Under the pieces are notes generated by a model. The model ran no database searches, was not told the DNA's origin, and was given only the letters and a program-made list of their open reading frames with translations. DNA of 64,000 bases from Opitutaceae bacterium (lineage in GTDB: Bacteria > Verrucomicrobiota > Verrucomicrobiia > Opitutales > Opitutaceae): contig JABTUS010000002.1 in the NCBI GenBank assembly GCA_015075305.1, positions 62,001-126,000 on the forward strand, given 5' to 3'. Position numbers and translations under genes: made by a program. Shown in pieces: positions 46,245-55,338 of this stretch (the stretch's first letter is position 1; every line of letters begins with the position of its first letter).

Positions 46245-47477
46245 CTAGAAACGAACGCCGGGGATGATCAGTTTCACGTTCTCCTTGGTGTCCATGCGCG
46301 AGAAGCTCTCCGAAAGCATCTTGCCGTAGCCTTCAAGGACCTTGACCTGCGCATCCGTCAGCTTCGCACCGTTCTTGAGGCCATTGATGAAGTCGGTCGC
46401 ATCCTTCCAGCGGCGATAGCCTTCGTCATTCATGGCGAGCGCAACGGTCAGCGTCTGGCCGGACACCGCATTGATCGTGCGTTCCCAGGGTTTGAATCCC
46501 TCGCGCGTGATTCGCAGCTTGGTGAAGCCCGGACGCAGCATTATCGGACCGGGCGCGGTGCCGACCGTGACACCATCGACCTCCACCGTGGCGTTGAGCG
46601 GCGACACCCTGTGCTTCGACTCACTGATGGAGACCGTGTTCTCCGCGCCGATGCGCACATCGGGAATCATCACATCCGCTGCTTCTATCTGGACGGAAAT
46701 CGTGACCATCGCCGCCTTGGCGGCTGGCGGCCCGATGCGGTCGCGCGCAAGCCTCGCGGACAGGCTGGAGGTGACCTGTTGCGCCGCCTTGTCGAGCAGT
46801 TCGTCGAAGGCGCCTGTCAATTCAGTCGCGGATGCCGCGGTCTGCTGCACGGTCGATGACACGCGCACGGTGTCCCCCGTCAGACTTCCGCCCGCCGCGG
46901 CATCAAGGATCTTGTAGGTTACCCGCAGCGTGAGCTCCTCGTTCTTGGAGTCGACCCCATAGGCTTTCACGTTGTTGATCTTTCTCGTGAAGCCGGCGAT
47001 CGACGCCTGGACGATGTAGTCGACGCCCATGTTCTGCGCGAGTCGAAGCGCGGACGACTGATCCGTCAACTGGGCGTCCAGGCTGTCGGCGGGACGCGCC
47101 TTCGAAGCAACCTCCGGATCGAATTTTCGAAGCGAATCGACGGTCGCCTCGCGTGTGAGGACGGAGAAGCCGAGGTCTGTGATCTGCGAGGAAATGAAAT
47201 CCTCCAGAACCGGGATCTTCTCGTCATTGTCCCTGCCGGAACGATTTGTGACAAAGATGGCGGCCCTGTAGGTCTTGCGCGCAGATTCGGACTCACGAAC
47301 GACCGTGGTTGTCACGCGTTCAGAGACGGTCTCGCCATTTGAATTGACGTAGGTGCGGGTCCTCACCTGCGGAGCCGGAGCCTCCGTCGTTGTTGTCGTC
47401 TGAACCGCGGATTGCGCCACGGCAAGCGAGCAAAGAACCGGAAGAATCAAGAAGGAGCGAATGGCAGTGTTCGTCAT
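46245..47477 (-). CDS. Exported PEGA-domain protein
   Basis: 410 residues. Signal peptide MTNTAIRSFLILPVLCSLAV. The middle part resembles the CsgG-like neighbour ('DYIVQASIAGFTRKINN', 'SSLSARLARDR'). At about 300-355 a PEGA domain appears ('VEVDGVTVGTAPGPIMLRPG', 'KLRITREGFKPWERTI'), a surface-layer-like beta domain. First gene of the operon. A start further up at 47699 was rejected in favour of the signal peptide. Confidence 0.72.
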   Translation of the reverse strand: MTNTAIRSFLILPVLCSLAVAQSAVQTTTTTEAPAPQVRTRTYVNSNGETVSERVTTTVVRESESARKTYRAAIFVTNRSGRDNDEKIPVLEDFISSQITDLGFSVLTREATVDSLRKFDPEVASKARPADSLDAQLTDQSSALRLAQNMGVDYIVQASIAGFTRKINNVKAYGVDSKNEELTLRVTYKILDAAAGGSLTGDTVRVSSTVQQTAASATELTGAFDELLDKAAQQVTSSLSARLARDRIGPPAAKAAMVTISVQIEAADVMIPDVRIGAENTVSISESKHRVSPLNATVEVDGVTVGTAPGPIMLRPGFTKLRITREGFKPWERTINAVSGQTLTVALAMNDEGYRRWKDATDFINGLKNGAKLTDAQVKVLEGYGKMLSESFSRMDTKENVKLIIPGVRF

Positions 47478-47681
47478 GGCATGTAAGAGGGGAACAACGG
47501 AAGTCGGCAATGGCATGCAGAACTTCAGGACACTCAATTTCCACGAAAGAGCCTGATAGCAAGTCACAAGAGACTCAATCTGACCGTAACTCATTCTATT
47601 AAAATTACTAACACAAAACACAGAATCGATTTTCATTTGGCCAGCCGCAACCTGAAGGTGCCATAATACTCGCCCAAGGTG

Positions 47682-48757
47682 TACCCCCGTCGAGCCCACC
47701 AGGCATGATGGGGGTAGCCCCTAATCTTTGTGGTCAAGTCTCGCCAAGATCTTCAGCGCACCCGCCCGCTGACCCGACCGGCACTCCGAGCAGTACCGGC
47801 TGACGCCATCCGGTGCCCCCATGTGGAGTCGTTCACCAAGCCAACGGTTGGTCACCGTCGTATGGGTTTTCATCCACGTCGCCAAAGCTACCTTCCAGTC
47901 CGCGGATTTCGACTCACGTTTTACAGTTTCGAGACTCCCTTGCAGGCACTCGAGACCCTCGTCCAGAGATCGCTCCCATTTGGCACGGGCAATTTCGGCC
48001 AGTTCAGCTCCACCCCAGTCTCTCGCCTCATGTTGCACAGCAAGATCATTCAGGCGCGCCCGCCGATAGTCGTCGCTGCCGAACACCCATCCCCGGCTCA
48101 TTTCATCGAAACCCGCTTCCGCCCGCAGCTTCCGCTCTTCCGACATCCGCTCCAGGTAACTGTGATACACTTTCCATCCGTCCTTGTTGTCGCGCGCTCC
48201 ACCGAGTTCCGACAGCCAGGGTTGCGCCGCAAGCGGCGCCGGACGTTCATTCATCTTCAATCGCGTGAAAGCCCGGTAGCTGCTCCAGCGGAAATCGGCC
48301 ACTTGTTCAAAGGGAATGATGCGCGCGCGGACCGGATTCAGATGCAGATAACAAGTCAGGTACAGCAGCCGCATGCCCGGTTCTATGAGGATCGCCTTGT
48401 ATCTCCCCTGAAACGCCCGTCCGTTTTCCCGCCTAAAGCGGTTGAACCGGTTGCCGAACGTGCTCTGCAGCCAGTGCACCCCCTCCACCAGATTTCCCTC
48501 CGGGGTTTGAATGGCCAGGTGATAGTGATTCCGCATCACGCAATAGGCATACACCTTCCACTTTGTCTGTTCGCAGGTCTCCCACAAGCAGTCCACAAAG
48601 GCCTGCGCGGCACCCGGCGTGGCGAACATGTCCTCCTTGTAGTTTCCACGATTCATCACGTGATAAATCGCCCCAGCAAACTGCACACGTGGTTTTCTGG
48701 CCATGCACCATCTCAATTTCGGGGCGGCGCGTGTGTCGACCACAAACATTAGGGGCT
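47682..48757. mobile_element. RAYT-type element with inverted hairpin flanks
   Basis: The transposase gene is bracketed by inverted copies of AGCCCCTAATCTTTGTGGTC (47716-47735) and its complement (48738-48757), differing by one base in 20. Each copy joins a short hairpin (GGGGTAGCCCC on the left, GGGGCTGACCC on the right). A further TACCCCC/GGGGGTA pair (47682-47688, 47710-47716) extends the left side. No target duplication is visible. This layout fits a REP-associated Y1 transposase and its own REP-like ends. Confidence 0.72.
47721..48704 (-). CDS. REP-associated tyrosine transposase (Y1, RAYT)
   Basis: 327 residues. Y1 motifs: YHVMNRG (14-20), HYH (His60, His62) and the catalytic Tyr119 in 'LTCYLHLNPVRARI'. 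Long C-terminal extension (about 150-327) with Cys-rich 'YCSECRSGQ'. It nicks single-stranded DNA at hairpins. The start is MARKPRV (48704); an earlier ATG at 48797 lies within the right flank. The stop lies inside the left repeat. Confidence 0.88.
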   Translation of the reverse strand: MARKPRVQFAGAIYHVMNRGNYKEDMFATPGAAQAFVDCLWETCEQTKWKVYAYCVMRNHYHLAIQTPEGNLVEGVHWLQSTFGNRFNRFRRENGRAFQGRYKAILIEPGMRLLYLTCYLHLNPVRARIIPFEQVADFRWSSYRAFTRLKMNERPAPLAAQPWLSELGGARDNKDGWKVYHSYLERMSEERKLRAEAGFDEMSRGWVFGSDDYRRARLNDLAVQHEARDWGGAELAEIARAKWERSLDEGLECLQGSLETVKRESKSADWKVALATWMKTHTTVTNRWLGERLHMGAPDGVSRYCSECRSGQRAGALKILARLDHKD

Positions 48758-48822
48758 GACCCTTTTTCTTCTGGGAGCGGACTTTCCTTTCTGTCAAATG
48801 GGAATAGCGTCAGGATGAATTC

Positions 48823-49101
48823 ATGTTCGCAAACTTGATCCGGCTCCTGACTCGAAGCGACCCTCCGTCGCAGGCCTACGATGTTGCGTTCGTGAAGGAG
48901 GTTCAGGTGCGGCGCACCGAGCCCCGCAGCAGGCGGGTCGAAAAATTCCTTCTCTGGGGCTGGATCGCGGTGGTGCTGAAGTGCGCGTTCGTGTGGTGGG
49001 CCATGCGGCACTACCATGTGCCGTTCCACCCCGATTGGATCATCCTTCCCACACTCGGGATGGCCGGCGTCTGCACCGCGCTGTATTGCTGGCGCCGGTA
49101 A
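48823..49101 (+). CDS. Small two-TM membrane protein, unknown
   Basis: 92 residues, unrecognised. A basic N-terminal half ('RRTEPRSRRVEKF') is followed by two hydrophobic segments ('LLWGWIAVVLKCAFVWWAM' and 'WIILPTLGMAGVCTALYC') split by a short His-containing loop. An AGGA element shortly before the ATG could be a ribosome binding site. It ends 5 nt before the PIN toxin stop (convergent). Confidence 0.55.
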   Translation: MFANLIRLLTRSDPPSQAYDVAFVKEVQVRRTEPRSRRVEKFLLWGWIAVVLKCAFVWWAMRHYHVPFHPDWIILPTLGMAGVCTALYCWRR

Positions 49102-49106
49102 AGCCG

Positions 49107-49547
49107 CTAGCGGATCGTCACAACGGAAAGCCCGAGGCCCGCGGCGGCCTGGATTTGGTGGCGGTCATGCGTGTGGATCTCGGTCAGGCCGGCCTGCAGC
49201 GCAGTGATGAGATGAATGCAGTCCGCCGTCCGGAGAAACACCGTTTCAGGGAGCGTGTCGTACACCCTGGCGACCTGGTTCATGAGCGCGGTTTCCAGAG
49301 GAATCCAACCCCAGTATCCTGCAACATCGTCCTTCGTGAACTGCCGCACCACCGCGAGAAATTCCGTCCGCGTCCAGCTCCTCTCGCGCAGACGGCGATG
49401 AAACACGGCCATCAATTCCACCTTCGCCAGCTCGGACGCCAGCACCCGCTCCTCGCGATCCAACCGCGTGCGGACCGCCACGGACTCCGACTCAGTGACG
49501 TAGAACTTGGCCAGCGTCGAGGTGTCGCAGAAGATCACGGTCAGCAC
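49107..49547 (-). CDS. PIN-domain toxin
   Basis: 146 residues: Asp in 'FCDTSTLAKFYV', Glu in 'ELAKVELMAVFH', Asp in 'RTADCIHLITAL' and Asp in 'IHTHDRHQIQAA', the full PIN acidic set. Predicted RNase toxin. Overlaps the antitoxin stop by 7 nt. Confidence 0.87.
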   Translation of the reverse strand: MLTVIFCDTSTLAKFYVTESESVAVRTRLDREERVLASELAKVELMAVFHRRLRERSWTRTEFLAVVRQFTKDDVAGYWGWIPLETALMNQVARVYDTLPETVFLRTADCIHLITALQAGLTEIHTHDRHQIQAAAGLGLSVVTIR

Positions 49548-49780
49548 TCACCACGAATGGCTTCAAGATCATCAAGCACGCTTCTGCCAGCCGTCTTCTT
49601 CAACAACCCCGCGTATTCCGGAAGAATCGTGCGCCTCCGCTTTCGAGGTGGCAGGGCATCCGGCGACGATATCACCGCCACAAGTCTGCCACGATCGGTG
49701 ATCCTCACCGGCGCACTTCCCGCCCGGCGCACATGCGCACCGGTCCGGGCATGAAGCTCCTTGATCGTGATCGTCGTCAT
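49541..49780 (-). CDS. Phd/YefM-like antitoxin
   Basis: 79 residues starting MTTITIKELHARTGAHVRRA, the common Phd/YefM N-terminal DNA-binding fold ('VRITDRGRLVAVI'), and a C-terminal helix for toxin binding. A start upstream at 49873 was rejected because it adds the operator region. The gene is coupled to the PIN toxin. Confidence 0.83.
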   Translation of the reverse strand: MTTITIKELHARTGAHVRRAGSAPVRITDRGRLVAVISSPDALPPRKRRRTILPEYAGLLKKTAGRSVLDDLEAIRGEC

Positions 49781-49812
49781 GCACGGATCGTGCCGCGACC
49801 GGGCGCAGAGGT

Positions 49813-49833
49813 CAAGTGTCACAGTGACACTTG
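49813..49833. promoter_or_regulatory. Perfect 10+1+10 palindrome upstream of Phd-like antitoxin
   Basis: Arms CAAGTGTCAC (49813-49822) and GTGACACTTG (49824-49833) around one A. It lies 32 nt upstream of the antitoxin start and overlaps a TTGACC box (minus strand) that could be the -35. Strong candidate for autoregulation by the antitoxin-toxin complex. The other bases up to 50044 hold nothing notable. Confidence 0.7.
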
Positions 49834-50044
49834 AATTGCGAGACATTGATTTCGACGGTCCAGGTTCCCGCATGGAACGTCAGCGCGACGTCCTGCACCA
49901 CGGATATCCGCCATCGGCGGCAAAACACACCGCATGTCATAAAGTGTCGCACTCGCGAGCCATGCCTGCCACAAACCCGGGATCACTCGCCGCCCGCGCA
50001 CGCTCATCTGCTTCATGCGTTGCGACAGCCGCCACTGCCAGACC

Positions 50045-52504
50045 ATGCTCTCACCGATCCAACGCCGCCTCCGCATAACCGGGGTTGTCTTCTGCGCCGT
50101 CGTATTTGTCGCTCTCTCGCTCTTTGCCTGGGCCTGGTCAAGGTTTCGCGCAACCCTTCCCGCCCTTGACGGCTCGAGGGCCGTCGCGGGACTCTCCGCC
50201 CCCGTCACCATCGAGCGCGATGCCCTCGGTGTGCCAACCCTGCGCGGCGCCAGCCGCAACGATCTCGCACGGGCACTGGGATATGCCCACGGACAGGATC
50301 GTTTCTTCCAGATGGATCTGTCACGCAGGCGGGCTGCCGGTGAACTCGCCGAGCTTTTCGGCCCGATCGCGCTCCCGCTGGATCAGAGTGTGCGGGTGCA
50401 CGAACTGCGTGCGCTTTCCGCCCGGATGCTCTCGCAACTTTCACCCGGGGAGCGGCAGCTGGCTGAATCGTACACGTCAGGGGTCAATGCCGCCTTGGAC
50501 GCCTTTGCCGGCAGGCCATGGGAATATCTCGCCCTGCGCACCGATCCCCGCCCTTGGTTGCCCGAGGACACCATGCTTTGCATCTACGCCATGGCTTTGG
50601 ACCTGCAGGACGAAACCGGCGGCTACGAGCACACCCTGATGGTGCTGCGCAACCAGCTCGGCCGCGCCGGCCTGGAGTTTTTCGCACCAGCCATCGGTCC
50701 AGCAGACGCCGCGCTGGACGGCACCACAGCGCCCCTGCCACCGCCACCCGGGCCGCGCATCCTCGATCTCCGGGGCATGCGCAAGGCTCCCGACAAAGCG
50801 ACGGTTTTTCTTGAAACGAGCACCGTGTCGAACCCCTTCGACCGCTGGTTCGAAAGCGATCCAGAATTCCGGCCGGGATCAAACTGCCTTGGCATCGCCG
50901 GCCCCGCCACCGGAGGCCCTGCAACGCTCGAAAACGACATGCATCTGACTCTGGGTGTTCCCAATGTCTGGTACCGTGCGAGACTCCAGTGGACTGACCC
51001 CGGATCCAGCGCACCGACGCACGACGTCACGGGTGTCACGCTTCCCGGCACGCCAGCCATTGTTGTTGGAAGCAATGGCTCGATCGCCTGGGGATTCACG
51101 AACAGCTACGCCGACAGCAGCGATCTCGTGCAGGTTCAGCCGGATGAGGTCACCCCGGACATGCTCTACCTCTATGATGGCAAGGTCCTGGACTTCGAAT
51201 ATCGCACTCAGATCATCCATGTTAAGGGAGAACCCGATGTGGAAATCAGGACGCCTTGGACCCGCTGGGGGCCGGTCGTCGGCAAGACCGCAGGCAATCG
51301 ACCGCTCGCGTTCAAGTGGGTGCTCCGCGAGCCCGGGACGATCAATCTCGGCTTGATGGGCCTTGAGACCGCGCGCACTGTCGACGACGCCATCGCCATA
51401 GCGCATGTTGCCGGAATCCCGGCGTCGAACTTCCTTGTGGCCGATCGCACGGGTGCGCTGGCCTGGACAATCGCCGGACGCCTGCCACGGCGGGTTGGTT
51501 TTGATGGACGGCTGCCGATCTCATGGGCCTACGCCGATCGAGGCTGGGACGGCCTGCTTTCGCCCGAAGAGGCGCCCGTTCGCCGCGTTCATGCGGGTGC
51601 GTCGCTCTGGAGTGCCAATCAACGCATGCTCGGTGGCGAAGATTTTGAAAAGCTGGGAGACGGCGGCTGCAATGCCCCGGCCCGCGCGTCCCGCGTGCGG
51701 GATCTCGTGCAGGACCTCGCGGCAAAATCCTCCGAAAGCCCGATCAAACCGGCTGCATTCCTCGACATTGCGCTGGATGTCCGCGGCCGCTTCCTGGACC
51801 GCTGGCAGCAAAGGCTTCTCCACGTGCTGACCCCTGCCGCAGTTGCCATGCACCCCGACCGCGCCACCATTCGCAAACTCATCGAAAACTGGCAGGGGCG
51901 TGCCACCGTCGACAGTGTGAGCTACCGTCTTGTTCGAACCTGGCGTCAACGCGTCGCATCTCGCGTCATGGATCCGATATTTGAATCCTGCCGGGAGCAG
52001 TGGGACGGCTTCAACTTCCGCTCGCTTCCCTTTGAGGAGCCACTGTGGGCGCTGCTGGAACAAAAGCCCCTGCACCTCCTGGCGGGCAGCTACGCCACGT
52101 GGGAAGATCTGCTTCTTGCGGCAGTCGATGATGTCACTGCGTCCGTAAGAGAGTCAGGGGACACACTGGAACAAGCCACTTTGGGAAAACTCAATACCGT
52201 CACCATTCATCACCCTCTCAGCCACGGTCTTCCCGGATTCCTCGCCAAGTTCATCGACATGCCGGCGCAGGAATTGCCTGGCGATACGGACATGCCGCGC
52301 GTCCAGAGCAGACGGGAGGGAGCCAGCGAAAGGATGGTCGTTTCCCCGGGAAACGAGAAGGATGGAATCTTTCACATGCCCGCAGGCCAGTCCGGTCATC
52401 CGCTTTCCCCGTATTATCGCGCGGGACATCAGGCGTGGGTGCGCGGTGATCCGACGCCATTTCTGCCAGGCCCGAAAATGCACACGCTGACATTGACCCC
52501 CTGA
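50045..52504 (+). CDS. Penicillin acylase-family N-terminal nucleophile hydrolase
   Basis: 819 residues. Membrane anchor or signal (residues 13-31), alpha region ('DALGVPTLRG', 'ALGYAHGQDRFFQMDLSRRR'), and the autoprocessing Ser near residue 279 in 'PGSNCLGIAG', which becomes the beta-subunit N-terminus. Later 'GSNGSIAWGFTNSYADSSD' and 'FKWVLREPG' fit the family. Members cleave amides, including acyl-homoserine lactones and beta-lactam side chains; no activity can be chosen here. Starts at 50015 and 50045 are in frame; the latter gives a shorter tail before the membrane segment. Confidence 0.88.
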   Translation: MLSPIQRRLRITGVVFCAVVFVALSLFAWAWSRFRATLPALDGSRAVAGLSAPVTIERDALGVPTLRGASRNDLARALGYAHGQDRFFQMDLSRRRAAGELAELFGPIALPLDQSVRVHELRALSARMLSQLSPGERQLAESYTSGVNAALDAFAGRPWEYLALRTDPRPWLPEDTMLCIYAMALDLQDETGGYEHTLMVLRNQLGRAGLEFFAPAIGPADAALDGTTAPLPPPPGPRILDLRGMRKAPDKATVFLETSTVSNPFDRWFESDPEFRPGSNCLGIAGPATGGPATLENDMHLTLGVPNVWYRARLQWTDPGSSAPTHDVTGVTLPGTPAIVVGSNGSIAWGFTNSYADSSDLVQVQPDEVTPDMLYLYDGKVLDFEYRTQIIHVKGEPDVEIRTPWTRWGPVVGKTAGNRPLAFKWVLREPGTINLGLMGLETARTVDDAIAIAHVAGIPASNFLVADRTGALAWTIAGRLPRRVGFDGRLPISWAYADRGWDGLLSPEEAPVRRVHAGASLWSANQRMLGGEDFEKLGDGGCNAPARASRVRDLVQDLAAKSSESPIKPAAFLDIALDVRGRFLDRWQQRLLHVLTPAAVAMHPDRATIRKLIENWQGRATVDSVSYRLVRTWRQRVASRVMDPIFESCREQWDGFNFRSLPFEEPLWALLEQKPLHLLAGSYATWEDLLLAAVDDVTASVRESGDTLEQATLGKLNTVTIHHPLSHGLPGFLAKFIDMPAQELPGDTDMPRVQSRREGASERMVVSPGNEKDGIFHMPAGQSGHPLSPYYRAGHQAWVRGDPTPFLPGPKMHTLTLTP

Positions 52505-52538
52505 GTCGCTGTCCGGCCGGTTCCACCCCACGACAACC

Positions 52539-53153
52539 ATGCTTCACGTTCTCGATCACCCCTTGGGCGCGCATATCATGACTCACCTGCGCGATCGCAC
52601 CACGAAACCCGCGACCTTTCGAACACTGGCAAACCAGGTCAGCGTGCTTCTGGCCCTCGAGGCCAGCAGAGACATGGTCACGCGCAAGGTACCGATCGAA
52701 ACACCGCTCGAATCCATGATGAGCCCTGTGCTTGCGCAGCCAGTCGTGGTCATCCCCATCCTGCGCGCGGGGCTCGGCATGGTGCAGGCGTTTCTCGATC
52801 TCTTCCCGGATGTGAGCGTCGGCTACATCGGACTTGAACGCGATCATACCACGGCGATCGCCCGAAGCTACTACTGCAAACTGCCGGAACTGACGGGACG
52901 CCGCATCGTCGTTGTCGATCCGATGCTCGCCAGTGGCGGAAGCGCGGTCTACGCGTTGAATTCAATCAAGGGGAACGGCGGAACCGACGTCCGGATTGTC
53001 TGCATCGTCAGTTCTCCCGAGGGAGTGGAGGCGGTGCATCAGGCGCATGCAGAAGTGCCCATCTTCACTGCGGCGCATGACCGCGAACTGAACCAGAAGA
53101 AATACATTCTGCCCGGTCTCGGGGATTTTGGCGATCGGCTTTACGGAACCTGA
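52539..53153 (+). CDS. upp: Uracil phosphoribosyltransferase
   Basis: 204 residues, typical Upp length. 'PILRAGLGMVQAFLDLFP', PRPP-binding 'VVVDPMLASGGSAVYAL' and C-terminal 'KKYILPGLGDFGDRLYGT'. Makes UMP from uracil and PRPP. 34 nt after the acylase gene. Confidence 0.97.
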   Translation: MLHVLDHPLGAHIMTHLRDRTTKPATFRTLANQVSVLLALEASRDMVTRKVPIETPLESMMSPVLAQPVVVIPILRAGLGMVQAFLDLFPDVSVGYIGLERDHTTAIARSYYCKLPELTGRRIVVVDPMLASGGSAVYALNSIKGNGGTDVRIVCIVSSPEGVEAVHQAHAEVPIFTAAHDRELNQKKYILPGLGDFGDRLYGT

Positions 53154-53228
53154 GAGAGTGAAAAACTCCATCGAACATGCGTGACTTGCCGCGATGAGCG
53201 GTGATGATCCGCTTTTTGGTCCCATTCC

Positions 53229-54545
53229 GTGACGGACACATTGCCCTCAGAGCATGGTTCCGCCTCGGCAAAACAACCTCAAATAGACAAACCTCACGTG
53301 AGTTCCCCCCATCAATCCCGAAAACTCGGCGCCGTTCTACTCGCAGCCTTTCTTGGCTGGATGTTCGACGGGCTGGAAATGGGCCTGTTTCCATTGATCG
53401 CCCGGCCGGCCTTGCTCGAAATGCACGTGGTGTCGGCGACGGGGGCTGCCGACAACTTCGTCGGCTACTGGATGGGTGTCATCACAGCGGCATTTCTGCT
53501 GGGAGCTGCGGCTGGCGGACTGATCTTCGGATGGCTGGGCGACAAGATCGGGCGCGTCCATGCCCTTGCTGCCAGCATTCTTACCTATTCCCTCTTCACG
53601 GGTTTCACCTACTTCGTCCAAACCCCCGAGCAGCTCACAATAATCCGCTTCATCGCCGCGCTCGGCATGGGTGGCGAATGGTCCCTCGGAGTGGCGCTTG
53701 TCATGGAGGTCTGGCCGGAAAAGTTCCGCCCCATGCTCGCCGGCATCATCGGCGCGGCCGCAAATATTGGTTTCGCCCTGATCGCGATCGTCGGCCTCTT
53801 CGTGCACGTTACCCAGCATTCCTGGCGCTGGGTTGCCATCGTGGGCGCCGCGCCTGCGCTGCTGACATTCATCGTGCGCATGTTCGTGCCGGAATCCGAA
53901 AAATGGGAGCAGGCGGCTAAGGCTGAACCGACCCGCCCCATCAAGGAGGTTTTCTCCGGACCTTACCGGGGCACAATGATACTCGGCATAGCCTTCTCGG
54001 GAATCGTGCTGATCGGGACCTGGGGATCCGTGCAGTGGCTTCCGCTTTGGGCCGATCAACTGACGGGGGGGGTGGATCCCGAGGCAAAGGCTTGGACTGG
54101 ACTCCTTAGCGGAGGCGGCGCGATTTTCGGCTGCATAGGCGGAGGCTGGCTCGGCGGACTATTCAAGCGGCGAGCGGTGTACTTCACCCTGTGTCTGGCC
54201 TCTCTCGTGGTTTGCGCCCTGCTGTTTCGAGGAACAGACGCCTATGGCGCCAAGTTTCTGACGCTTACGTTCCTTGCGGGCATGACAACGGCCGCATTTT
54301 ACGGCTGGCTGCCGCTCTACCTGCCGGAGTTGTTCCCGACCCGCATCCGGGCAACCGCACAGGGTGTCGCCTACAATACCGGACGCATTTTTGCCGCCTT
54401 CGGGGCGCTCTACATGGGTCAGCTTATGCAGTCCTTCAACGGAAGCTACGCCCGCGCTGGTGCCATCATCACGCTCATTTACATTCTGGGCATGATAGTG
54501 ATCTGGTTCGCACCCGAGACCAAGGGCAAACCCCTGCCGGCTTAG
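53229..54545 (+). CDS. MFS transporter, organic acid/sugar type
   Basis: 438 residues, about 12 membrane segments. 'FLGWMFDGLEMGLFPLIARPAL' and 'GWLGDKIGRVHALA' are like the aromatic or organic acid:H+ symporter branch. An N-terminal hydrophilic tail of about 30 residues precedes the first segment. Substrate unknown. Converges with sufU 6 nt away. Confidence 0.87.
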   Translation: MTDTLPSEHGSASAKQPQIDKPHVSSPHQSRKLGAVLLAAFLGWMFDGLEMGLFPLIARPALLEMHVVSATGAADNFVGYWMGVITAAFLLGAAAGGLIFGWLGDKIGRVHALAASILTYSLFTGFTYFVQTPEQLTIIRFIAALGMGGEWSLGVALVMEVWPEKFRPMLAGIIGAAANIGFALIAIVGLFVHVTQHSWRWVAIVGAAPALLTFIVRMFVPESEKWEQAAKAEPTRPIKEVFSGPYRGTMILGIAFSGIVLIGTWGSVQWLPLWADQLTGGVDPEAKAWTGLLSGGGAIFGCIGGGWLGGLFKRRAVYFTLCLASLVVCALLFRGTDAYGAKFLTLTFLAGMTTAAFYGWLPLYLPELFPTRIRATAQGVAYNTGRIFAAFGALYMGQLMQSFNGSYARAGAIITLIYILGMIVIWFAPETKGKPLPA

Positions 54546-54551
54546 GTTCGA

Positions 54552-54980
54552 TCAATGGGTTGGCGGCCCTCGCATGGCCTCGAGCGCCGCGTGCCAGCCC
54601 AGCGTGGCGCACTTTATCCGTGCCGGAAAAGCATGGACCCCGGCAAAGGCTGCAAGGTCGCTGATCTCCTCCGGCGCTTCGCCCGATGTCACAATCTGTT
54701 TGAACTGATCGTAAAGCGCCTGGGCCTCGCCGGTGGTCTTGCCCTTGACCTGGGTGGTCATCAGTGAAGCGCTCGCCTGTGATATGGCGCACCCCTGACC
54801 GTCGAAACTGATCTCGGCGACGCGATCGCCGTCCATCCGCAAATAGACACTGCACTGGTCACCGCAGGTCGGATTGTCACCGTGCGCCACGCGGTTGGCG
54901 GTTGGAAGCACCCCCCGGTTCCTGGGGCGGCGGTTGTGATCCAGAATGACTTGCTGATAAAGGTCGGAGAGATCGCTCAT
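54552..54980 (-). CDS. sufU: SUF scaffold SufU (NifU-like)
   Basis: 142 residues. 'LYQQVILDHNRRPRNRG', 'NPTCGDQC', 'GQGCAISQASAS' and 'RIKCATLGW' carry the three Cys and one Asp that bind Zn or Fe-S. Member of the Fe-S assembly scaffold family; other suf genes are not in the window. The start was placed at MSDLSDL, since upstream ATGs (54998, 55055) add weakly conserved residues. Confidence 0.93.
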   Translation of the reverse strand: MSDLSDLYQQVILDHNRRPRNRGVLPTANRVAHGDNPTCGDQCSVYLRMDGDRVAEISFDGQGCAISQASASLMTTQVKGKTTGEAQALYDQFKQIVTSGEAPEEISDLAAFAGVHAFPARIKCATLGWHAALEAMRGPPTH

Positions 54981-55134
54981 GAATGCATGGGCCACCATAT
55001 GCGGTGGCGACTCTCTACCAATGAGGAAATTGCGGAAATCTTCAACCGTGAGCATGGGTGCGCTCCGTCGTGCCTGGTTTGAAGGTTCGTCCCCTTGATC
55101 TCGAATCGAACGCCCGACATTCCCAGCGTCCAGC

Positions 55135-55338
55135 CTACGGAGTTTCTCCTTTTCGTCCCTTGACAACCTTTTCGAGCAGCGCAGCCATGGCCTCCTCGCG
55201 ATCAATCCCTCGTTCAATCACCCATTGATCGCAGCGTTTCTGAATCTGCGACGCCATGGTTTGTGCCTGCGCCCGCGCCGCTCCAAGATTCTCAAGCAAC
55301 CGCGTAATCTGTTCGTGCTCGGTCATCTCAATCATCAC
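55135..55338 (-). CDS. Small coupled protein, unknown
   Basis: 67 residues, not recognised. A helical pattern ('LLENLGAARAQAQTMASQIQ') and charged tail. The start overlaps the ygfZ stop (ATGA), so it is translated after ygfZ and probably real. Two consecutive ATGs, 55338 and 55335. Confidence 0.6.
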   Translation of the reverse strand: MMIEMTEHEQITRLLENLGAARAQAQTMASQIQKRCDQWVIERGIDREEAMAALLEKVVKGRKGETP

